Shown piece after piece: positions 57,933 to 64,000 of a stretch of DNA of 64,000 nt. Each line of letters begins with the position of its first letter. Position 1 is the stretch's first letter. The notes under the pieces were generated by a model. It was not told where the DNA came from and did not search any database. It saw only the letters and a list, made by a program, of their open reading frames with translations. Both the position numbers and the translations under genes were made by a program. The DNA comes from Haloarcula sp. DT43 (GTDB lineage Archaea > Halobacteriota > Halobacteria > Halobacteriales > Haloarculaceae), in contig NZ_JAYMGZ010000004.1 in assembly GCF_037078405.1 (NCBI RefSeq), positions 186,001-250,000 of the forward strand, written 5' to 3'.

Positions 57933-58883
57933 ATGGGACTATATCACAGCGTTCAGGCTGTCGCGGGCGCGACCGGCGACGGCCCCATCGACTGGGACGC
58001 CGTCGCCGACGCCGCGAAGGCCGCCACGGACACGGGCGACCTCAGCGTCGGGACGCCCGAGCGCGACGGCTACGCGACCGACGTGCGGGACGCCAGAAAC
58101 CGCGTCCGCGAGGTGGGCCAGCTCGCCTTCGACCTCCCCGAGACCGTCGAAATCCAGAACCGCCACCACTGGATAGACGCCAACGTCGCCACGTTCAGCC
58201 GCGTGATGGAGCCGATAGAACAGCAGGCCGAGTACATCCCCGGCGTCGCCCGCGTCGTCAACACCGGGTCGATGGCCGTCGCCCTCTCGTTTCTGGGGAA
58301 CAACGTCCTGGGCCAGTACGACCCAGTCCTGCTCGCGGACAGCGACGCCCACGCGCTATACTTCGTGCGCCCCAACATCCACCGGGTCGCCGACCAGCTG
58401 AACGTCGACCGGGACCGCTTCCGCCGCTGGATTGCCTTCCACGAGGTCACCCACGCGGCGGAGTTCGGCGCGGCCCCGTGGCTCTCCGACCACCTCGAAA
58501 CGGCGATGGAGGACGCCATCGACAACCTCACCGACGGCAACATCGACCGCGCGACGCTGGGGGAACTGGACACGACGATGACCGCCGTCGAGGGGTACGC
58601 GGAACTGCTGATGGACCGCGCCTTCGACGACGAGTACGACGACCTGCGGCGGAAAGTCGACGAGCGCCGACAGGGACGTGGCCCCATCGCGTCGCTCGTG
58701 CGCCGCTTGCTCGGCCTCGGGATGAAACGCCAGCAGTACGAGCGCGGCAAAGCCTTCTTCGACGCCGTGGCCGACGCCCGCGGCGTCGCCGCGGCCGGCC
58801 GGGTGTGGGACTCGCCGGACACCCTCCCGACAGAAGACGAGATAGAGACGCCGTCGCTGTGGATAGACCGCGTCGACCCCTGA
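57933..58883 (+). CDS. DUF2342-like zinc-dependent metalloprotein
   Basis: A 316-residue mostly helical protein with RRWIAFHEVTHAAEFGAAPW (about 167-186), a perfect HExxH-type zincin motif (HEVTH). The family is annotated as zinc-dependent metalloprotease or coenzyme F420 biosynthesis-associated uncharacterised protein; proteolysis has not been shown as far as I know. Further conserved-looking parts are AQAVAGATGDGPIDWDAVA-like N-terminal residues and ETVEIQNRHHWIDANVATFS. A later Glu in VEGYAELLMDRAFDDEYDD could be the third zinc ligand. The archaeal genes are often near F420 or tRNA functions, but not here. Confidence 0.88.
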   Translation: MGLYHSVQAVAGATGDGPIDWDAVADAAKAATDTGDLSVGTPERDGYATDVRDARNRVREVGQLAFDLPETVEIQNRHHWIDANVATFSRVMEPIEQQAEYIPGVARVVNTGSMAVALSFLGNNVLGQYDPVLLADSDAHALYFVRPNIHRVADQLNVDRDRFRRWIAFHEVTHAAEFGAAPWLSDHLETAMEDAIDNLTDGNIDRATLGELDTTMTAVEGYAELLMDRAFDDEYDDLRRKVDERRQGRGPIASLVRRLLGLGMKRQQYERGKAFFDAVADARGVAAAGRVWDSPDTLPTEDEIETPSLWIDRVDP

Positions 58884-58914
58884 ATCGGCTATCCGCGCTG
58901 GCTCGGTGACCGCT

Positions 58915-59445
58915 CTACTTCTCTGGCTCTTCGACGGGCGCTTCGATTTTGGCGACGTCCATGAGGAGTTCGCTGTTGGACTCGTCGACCGCGACGATGG
59001 TCCCAGCGACGACGAGCTTCGAGATGGGCGTCGGCCCGAGGATGACCGCCTGCCCCTCGCTGAAGTCCTGCACCGAGCTCTGGAGGTGGAACCGGGCGCG
59101 GCACTTCTCCGGGTCGTGGACGTTCGTGAAGTTGATTTCCTCGACGGTCACGTCGACCCGCTCGTAGTCGTGCGCGACGATGACGCTCTCGGCCTCGTCT
59201 ATCTGCTGGCGGTCGATTGCGTCGAAGGCCTCGGAAGTGGGCTTGTACCCGCCCGTCGGCCCTGGAATCCCCTCGACGAGCCCCAGCGACGTCAGGCTCT
59301 GCATCTGGTTCCGGACGGTCCCGGGGTTCCTGTCTATCTCCTCCGCGATTGTCTCGCCGGTAACCGCCGACCCGGTCTGTTGATACTTGTTTACCAGCGT
59401 CGTGAGCATCGTTCGCTGGCTGTTGTTCAGATCGATGCTAACCAT
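58915..59445 (-). CDS. Winged-helix regulator with C-terminal beta domain
   Basis: A 176-residue protein. The N-terminal winged helix (about 1-75) has NNSQRTMLTTLVNKYQQTG, the recognition segment RNPGTVRNQMQSLTSLGLVE and the wing PTGGYKPTSEAFDAID, similar to Rrf2/HTH_Crp-like regulators but without Cys for an iron-sulfur cluster in this part. The C-terminal half (about 90-168) is strand-rich (ERVDVTVEEINFTNVHDPEK, GQAVILGPTPISKLVVAGTI) and may bind a ligand; I do not recognise it. The start MVSIDLNNSQR follows an AT-rich region. It lies on the same strand as the phosphodiesterase gene upstream. Confidence 0.85.
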   Translation of the reverse strand: MVSIDLNNSQRTMLTTLVNKYQQTGSAVTGETIAEEIDRNPGTVRNQMQSLTSLGLVEGIPGPTGGYKPTSEAFDAIDRQQIDEAESVIVAHDYERVDVTVEEINFTNVHDPEKCRARFHLQSSVQDFSEGQAVILGPTPISKLVVAGTIVAVDESNSELLMDVAKIEAPVEEPEK

Positions 59446-59520
59446 ACCGGTGTGTATCGGGAGCGGCTACTTATCCCATTGGGTTCACTCATTCGCCGCC
59501 GGTCGCTACCACGGCCGCAG

Positions 59521-61065
59521 CTACTCCATGTATCCCAGTTGCTTCAGGCGGTCTTCGACGGCGTCGCCATCGTCGCTCCCGAGCGCGTCCTCGATGTCGA
59601 GCGGGTCGCGCTCGCCGACGGCGGGGGCCTCGTCGAACACCGGGAGCACCTCGCCGCGCATGTCTGTCGGCACCGCACAGCCGTGGGCGGCGAGCACCGT
59701 CGGCGCGATGTCGAGGATGCTGATTCGGTCGAGTTCGCCCTGTGGCTCGAAGTCCGGCCCCTTCGCGGCGAAGATGCCGTAGGGCGTGTTCTCGGCCGCC
59801 CAGCGGTCCGGGCCGCTCTGGACGGTCCCGCCGCCGATGCCGTCGTTGACGTGGACGCCCGGGCGCTGGTCGACGACGACCTCCGGCCCGGCGTCGACGT
59901 AGGGTCCCTCGTAGATGTCCTCGCCGCGGTACACGTCGGTGAACAGGGGGCCGTGTTCGTCCTCGACCTCGCGGAGGTCGGCCATGAGCGACTCCCGGAC
60001 CGACGCCACGTCGAACCGGGGGTTGATGTACACAGGCCCCTGCCCGCTGGCGACGACCTTCGTCCGTTCGAGGTCGATGGCTTCGAGCTTGCGGTCGCGC
60101 TTGACGCCGTCGCGCTGGGGGACCAGTTGCTGTATCGACTCCGGGACGACGCGGGCGAGCGTGTCCACCAGCCCGGCCCGCTTCGCCACCGCGAGCAGGT
60201 TCTCGCGGTCCAAACCCACCCGAGTAAGTACGGCGTCGACGCTCGTGTCCCGGACCTGGTAGCCGTTCTCGGCGAGCCACTCGTTGATGTAGAACTCCGT
60301 CTGCGTCGCGTCACAGCCGTGGTCGGACATCAACACGAGGTTCAGGTCCTCGCGGTCGTCCAGCCGGCCGACCCACTCGTCGACCAGGTGCCACGCGCGC
60401 AGGCTCGGCTCGTCGTCCCAGAAGAAGTGATGGAGGACGTTCAGGTAGAACAGCGTCACGTGGACGAAATCGAGGTCCCGCTCGTCCATGAGGTGCGTCG
60501 CCACCTCGAAGCGCGTCTCTAGCAGGTCCAGGATGGCCTCGACCTCCGCGCCGCGCTCCTCGTTGGAGGACAGCAGCGGGTCCGGGTGGACGCGGTAGTC
60601 GAACCGGTCTTCGAGTTCGTCGGCCAGCTCCGGCGGCGAGGTGTAACCGGAGCTAATCGAGCGGTACTCGCCCTCGACGGCGTCCGGGCCGCCGGCGACG
60701 ACGAGTTCGTCGATGTCCCGCGGCGGGTACATCGTCGGCATGTTGACAACGCCGGCCGACTGCCCCTCGTCGTTGAGGTAGTCCCACAGCTCCGCGGTGT
60801 CGTAGTCGCCGCCGTTCGTCACGTCGATTTCGCCCGCCGCCAGGTCGACGTTCTCGAACCAGAAGACGCCGAAGCCGCCGGGGTCCTTGCCCGAGGAGTA
60901 GCACTTCCAGTTGGGGAAGGTCACCGGCGGCAGACAGCTCCGGGTCCCCGCCCAGGTTCCGGTGTCCCGCAGCGTGGCCAGATTCGGGAGCTCGCCTGCC
61001 GCTATCCACGGGTCGAGCAGTTCCCAGCTCGCTCCGTCGAGTCCGACGACGAGGGTCTTCGTCAT
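59521..61065 (-). CDS. Alkaline phosphatase superfamily phosphodiesterase/nucleotide pyrophosphatase
   Basis: A 514-residue cytosolic enzyme of the type I phosphodiesterase/nucleotide pyrophosphatase family. First metal site: VVGLDGASWELLDPW; nucleophile Thr in PPVTFPNWKCYSSG (about 46-59); second site: LVLMSDHGCDATQTEFYINE; the last His block is not sharp by eye. C-terminal ILDIAPTVLAAHGCAVP closes the core. No signal peptide. Members of this haloarchaeal group often lie near cell-surface polysaccharide genes, but none are here. Substrate unknown; nucleotide sugars or phospholipid headgroups are candidates. Confidence 0.9.
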   Translation of the reverse strand: MTKTLVVGLDGASWELLDPWIAAGELPNLATLRDTGTWAGTRSCLPPVTFPNWKCYSSGKDPGGFGVFWFENVDLAAGEIDVTNGGDYDTAELWDYLNDEGQSAGVVNMPTMYPPRDIDELVVAGGPDAVEGEYRSISSGYTSPPELADELEDRFDYRVHPDPLLSSNEERGAEVEAILDLLETRFEVATHLMDERDLDFVHVTLFYLNVLHHFFWDDEPSLRAWHLVDEWVGRLDDREDLNLVLMSDHGCDATQTEFYINEWLAENGYQVRDTSVDAVLTRVGLDRENLLAVAKRAGLVDTLARVVPESIQQLVPQRDGVKRDRKLEAIDLERTKVVASGQGPVYINPRFDVASVRESLMADLREVEDEHGPLFTDVYRGEDIYEGPYVDAGPEVVVDQRPGVHVNDGIGGGTVQSGPDRWAAENTPYGIFAAKGPDFEPQGELDRISILDIAPTVLAAHGCAVPTDMRGEVLPVFDEAPAVGERDPLDIEDALGSDDGDAVEDRLKQLGYME

Positions 61066-61181
61066 GTTGAGACGGAGACAGGCGAGTCACTAGTCCCTTT
61101 CGCACCCGTCCGAGAGCGGTCGGCGGGCGGCCGTCGGGCCGACAACGCGTCACTTTTGAGCGCGCCGCCGGAACGGGAGGT

Positions 61182-61607
61182 ATGAGCAACCGGTCGGACA
61201 TCGCACCGGACACCGTCTCGGTCGAGCTGACCGAGGACGGTATCGTCGTCGAGTACCTCGACGGCCGCCAGGCGTTCTACCACGGCGTCCCGACGACGGT
61301 CGAGGAGAGCATCCAGACGGCTCCGGGCAAGGACACGCACGTTCTGATTACCGACGAGACGGAGACGTCGGGTATCCTCGTGTACGTCAACGACCTCCGG
61401 ACCCACGACGACATCCTCGAAGAGACGGGGGTCGGGCGGGTCATCCTCGACGACGGCGAAGAAGACGAACTGTTTCCGGGGGTCACGGTCCGGGACAACA
61501 AGATGCGGACGGAAGTCGAGGTCGACTACGGCGTGACGAACGGTCGCGTGTTCGTCTTCGAGGAGGACGAACTCGGCGAGCGGAGCTTCGAAATCGTCGA
61601 GGCGTGA
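61182..61607 (+). CDS. Conserved haloarchaeal protein (DUF5796 family)
   Basis: A 141-residue acidic, strand-rich soluble protein. DTVSVELTEDGIVVEYLDGR opens the fold, GKDTHVLITDETETSGILVY and GVGRVILDDGEEDELFPGVT form the centre, and a last strand is NGRVFVFEEDELGERSFEIV. I know it as DUF5796, found throughout haloarchaea, function unknown. A Cys-free sequence and lack of catalytic residues suggest a binding or structural role. It has its own start about 115 bases from the divergent phosphodiesterase gene. Confidence 0.85.
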   Translation: MSNRSDIAPDTVSVELTEDGIVVEYLDGRQAFYHGVPTTVEESIQTAPGKDTHVLITDETETSGILVYVNDLRTHDDILEETGVGRVILDDGEEDELFPGVTVRDNKMRTEVEVDYGVTNGRVFVFEEDELGERSFEIVEA

Positions 61608-61641
61608 GGCCTGTGTGACAGTGACCGCGGGACGAGGGCCG

Positions 61642-61776
61642 CTACTGGATGTACGAGGGGTCCTCGTCGTCGCAGTTCTCCTCGTGCTGGCGCGCGTCGC
61701 TCTGGTCGTCGAACATCAGGCCACAAGTCTCGCACTTGTACCACGTTATGTCGTCCCGCTCTGTTTGGACAACCAT
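61642..61776 (-). CDS. 44-residue C2H2-like zinc finger protein (DUF7128-like)
   Basis: A microprotein with one zinc finger: [20 protein letters not shown] followed by ENC gives Cys-x2-Cys-x12-His-x3-Cys, close to a classical C2H2 finger with the last His replaced by Cys. I know it as haloarchaeal DUF7128. It may bind nucleic acid or protein. A TATA box 28 bases upstream implies a leaderless transcript. It is divergent from the CDC48-family gene, with which it shares the AT-rich promoter region. Confidence 0.85.
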   Translation of the reverse strand: MVVQTERDDITWYKCETCGLMFDDQSDARQHEENCDDEDPSYIQ

Positions 61777-61800
61777 ATCTGAGATTCCGACGGCCGCCCG

Positions 61801-61810
61801 TATATTATTT
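61801..61810. promoter_or_regulatory. Shared TATA region between zinc finger and CDC48-family genes
   Basis: TATATTATTT reads as AAATAATATA on the minus strand, centred about 28 bases before the zinc finger ATG. For the plus-strand ATPase it would give a leader of about 30 bases. One element may serve both directions. Confidence 0.6.
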
Positions 61811-61861
61811 TCCCGCGACACAACGGGAACCCTCAAGGACGTCGGATTGCAAGAAGGCGGC

Positions 61862-63973
61862 ATGAGCGGGTCCAGAGACGCCGGTGTCGAACTCACCGTC
61901 GAGGGTGCGAACAAGCGCGACGCCGGGCGCGGCATCGCACGGCTACCGGAGTCCGCACGGACCGAACTGGGCGTGTTGAGCGGGTCGCCCGTCATCATCG
62001 ACGGCGACGACGTGACCGTCGTGAAGGTCTGGCCGGCCGACGACGACGGCTCCTTCGTCCGCATCGACTCGGACACGCGGGCCAACGCCGGCGTCAACAT
62101 CGGCGACACGGTCACGGTGACCAGCGGGTCGGTCTCCGAGGCGGCCGAAATCGCCGTCCAGCCGGTCGAACCGATGCCCGGCGGCGAGGACTACGAGAGC
62201 CTGGTCGGGAAGCGCCTGGTCGACCAGATAATCCAGGCCGACGAGCGGACCCACATCGAGGGGCTTGGGACCTTTCTCGTCCGCAAGACCTCGCCGTCCG
62301 GCCCGGTTCGCGTCACCGGGACGACGGCGGTGACCGTGCTGCCGGGCCTCGACGGCGGCGGTGACGCCGGCCAGTCCCCGACCGACGAGGCGACGGCGTC
62401 GCCGACCACCGAGACGGACTCGGGCGTGAGCTACGAGGACATCGGTGGCCTCGACGAGGAACTGGACCGCATCCGCGAGATGATAGAGATGCCCCTCTCG
62501 GAGCCCGAGGAGTTCCGCCGCCTGGGCATCGACCCCCCGAGCGGCGTCCTGCTACACGGCCCGCCCGGGACGGGCAAGACTCTCATCGCCCGGGCCGTCG
62601 CCAACGAGGTCGACGCCTACTTCGACACCATCTCCGGCCCCGAAATAGTCTCGAAGTACAAGGGCGAAAGCGAGGAGCGACTGCGCGAGGCCTTCGAGAC
62701 GGCCGAGGAAAACGCCCCGGCTATCCTGTTCGTCGACGAAATCGACTCTATCGCGGGCTCCCGCGACGAGGACGCCGACATGGAGAACCGCGTGGTCGCG
62801 CAACTGCTCACGCTGATGGACGGCCTCGAAGACCGCGGGCGCGTCGTCGTCATCGGCGCGACCAACCGCGTCGACGCCATCGACCCCGCCCTGCGTCGGG
62901 GCGGGCGCTTCGACCGCGAAATCGAAATCGGCGTCCCCGGCGAACACGGCCGCCGCGAGATTCTGGACGTTCACACGCGTGAGATGCCGCTGGACGAGGA
63001 CGTGGACCTCGACCGCATCGCGGCCCAGACACACGGCTTCGTCGGGGCGGACCTCGCCTCGCTGACCACCGAGGCGGCGATGGCCGCGCTCCGGGCCGAC
63101 CGCGACGACGGCTCGGTCCACCGCGAGGACTTCGAGACCGCCCTGGCGACGGTCGACCCCAGCGCGATGCGGGAGTACGTCGCCGAGTCGCCGACGGCGA
63201 CCTTCGACGACGTGGGCGGGCTGGCCGAGGTCAAACAGACCCTGACCGAGACCATCGAGTGGCCGCTGTCCTACGGGGAGCTGTTCACCGCGACGAACAC
63301 CGACCCGCCCAGCGGCATCCTGCTGTACGGTCCGCCCGGGACGGGGAAGACCCTACTGGCTCGGGCCGTCGCCGGTGAGAGCGACGTGAACTTCATCCAC
63401 GTCGCCGGTCCGGAAATCATGGACCGCTACGTCGGCGAGAGCGAGGAGGCGGTCCGGGAACTGTTCGAGCGCGCCCGCCAGACCGCGCCGAGCATCATCT
63501 TCCTGGACGAAATCGACGCCATCGCCAGCCACCGCGGCCAGGGCAACGAGGTCACCGAGCGCGTCGTCTCGCAACTGCTCGCGGAACTCGACGGCATCAC
63601 CGAGAACCCCAACCTGGTCGTGCTGGCCGCGACCAACCGCCGGGACATGATAGACGACGCGCTGTTGCGGCCGGGCCGGCTGGAACAGCACGTCGAGGTG
63701 CCAAACCCCGACCGGGCGGCCCGCGAGGCGATTCTCGGGGTCCACACCGCCGGGAAACCGCTCGCCGAGGACGTGTCGCTGTCGGCGCTGGCGGCGGAGA
63801 CCGACGGCTTCTCCGGCGCACAGCTGGAGGCCGTCGTCCGCGAGGCGTCGATGCTGGCCATCCGCGAGGTCGCGTCGGCCTACGGACCGGACGCGGCCAC
63901 CGAGAACGCCGACGAGGTCGAGATTACGCCCGAGCACTTCCGGGAGGCCCTAGAGCGGGAACGCACCCGATAG
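61862..63973 (+). CDS. CDC48-family AAA+ ATPase, second paralog
   Basis: A 703-residue tandem AAA+ protein. N-domain barrel: [20 protein letters not shown] to about 175, shorter than in the other paralog. D1: Walker A GPPGTGKT near residue 233, Walker [16 protein letters not shown], then [17 protein letters not shown]2: Walker A GPPGTGKT near 489, Walker [16 protein letters not shown], then [14 protein letters not shown]. The C-terminal tail is only a few residues ([11 protein letters not shown]). It lacks the C-terminal Ser/Thr/Phe tail of the main CDC48 at 49-51 kb and is not coupled to a DUF7127 gene, so it probably handles different substrates. Confidence 0.94.
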   Translation: MSGSRDAGVELTVEGANKRDAGRGIARLPESARTELGVLSGSPVIIDGDDVTVVKVWPADDDGSFVRIDSDTRANAGVNIGDTVTVTSGSVSEAAEIAVQPVEPMPGGEDYESLVGKRLVDQIIQADERTHIEGLGTFLVRKTSPSGPVRVTGTTAVTVLPGLDGGGDAGQSPTDEATASPTTETDSGVSYEDIGGLDEELDRIREMIEMPLSEPEEFRRLGIDPPSGVLLHGPPGTGKTLIARAVANEVDAYFDTISGPEIVSKYKGESEERLREAFETAEENAPAILFVDEIDSIAGSRDEDADMENRVVAQLLTLMDGLEDRGRVVVIGATNRVDAIDPALRRGGRFDREIEIGVPGEHGRREILDVHTREMPLDEDVDLDRIAAQTHGFVGADLASLTTEAAMAALRADRDDGSVHREDFETALATVDPSAMREYVAESPTATFDDVGGLAEVKQTLTETIEWPLSYGELFTATNTDPPSGILLYGPPGTGKTLLARAVAGESDVNFIHVAGPEIMDRYVGESEEAVRELFERARQTAPSIIFLDEIDAIASHRGQGNEVTERVVSQLLAELDGITENPNLVVLAATNRRDMIDDALLRPGRLEQHVEVPNPDRAAREAILGVHTAGKPLAEDVSLSALAAETDGFSGAQLEAVVREASMLAIREVASAYGPDAATENADEVEITPEHFREALERERTR

Positions 63974-64000
63974 CGTCGGCGTAGGGGGGATAGCTCTGGC

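Noticed and set aside
1-64000. CRISPR arrays, insertion sequences, toxin-antitoxin or restriction systems
   Set aside because: No regularly spaced repeats, transposase motifs or paired small toxin/antitoxin genes were found. Apart from the tRNA-Lys scar the window looks like stable core chromosome.

Overview
The window is chromosomal DNA of a halophilic archaeon (class Halobacteria). The signs are very high GC with strong GC bias at third codon positions, Asp/Glu-rich and Lys-poor proteins, many small haloarchaea-only families, halocyanin as electron carrier, a CDC48/LSm/L37e archaeal core, an intron-containing tRNA-Trp and promoters made of a TATA box 25-30 nt before a leaderless start. The gene set would fit the Haloarculaceae, but I cannot fix the genus by reading. 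No transposase, integrase, CRISPR array or rRNA was seen. The only trace of mobility is a small att-like duplication behind tRNA-Lys.

Layout. 1-3.6 kb: a gene cut by the window edge, a geranylgeranyl reductase-type flavoprotein, an NAD kinase-like protein that lacks the catalytic motif, and a membrane protein. 3.8-9.7 kb: a respiratory cluster on the minus strand. Halocyanin, a small membrane protein, a Rieske protein and a split b6/subunit IV-type cytochrome b are almost gapless and are followed by two small membrane proteins. Further membrane proteins flank the halocyanin end. 9.8-16.8 kb: universal stress protein, endonuclease III, a peroxiredoxin-fold protein without its peroxidatic Cys, a PRC-barrel protein (possible cell-division factor) convergent with a TrkA-N/DHH phosphoesterase, tRNA-Lys, GNAT, small zinc proteins and IMP dehydrogenase. 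16.8-24.1 kb: a long RNA-like hairpin, DUF5794/5795 genes, tRNA-Trp with a box C/D-like intron, carbonic anhydrase, chorismate mutase with archaeal shikimate kinase, and TrkH.

24.2-28.1 kb holds the most unusual locus. A membrane-anchored cohesin-domain protein lies next to a Tat-exported PhoX-like phosphatase that carries both a cohesin and a dockerin domain, which suggests a surface-assembled phosphatase complex. 28.4-43.3 kb is mainly central carbon and acyl-CoA metabolism: two acyl-CoA dehydrogenases, 3-hydroxyacyl-CoA dehydrogenase, fructose-bisphosphatase, an acyl-CoA carboxylase carboxyltransferase with an extra N-terminal domain, a MaoC dehydratase, a CitE-like lyase and glutamate dehydrogenase. 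Between them lie a large surface protein, a DMT transporter and a RIO-like kinase.

43.3-64 kb: universal stress protein, RtcB ligase (which would join the tRNA-Trp exons), DoxX, a YdjM-like protein, an archaetidylserine synthase-like enzyme, and a DUF7127-CDC48 operon. Next come a divergent pair formed by a TrmB-type sensor domain without DNA-binding part and a degenerate histidine kinase, then the LSm-L37e-PurF operon, an M42 aminopeptidase, a DUF2342 metalloprotein, a winged-helix regulator, a nucleotide pyrophosphatase/phosphodiesterase-family enzyme, small DUF proteins and a second CDC48-family ATPase. DUF numbers are given from memory and were not searched.
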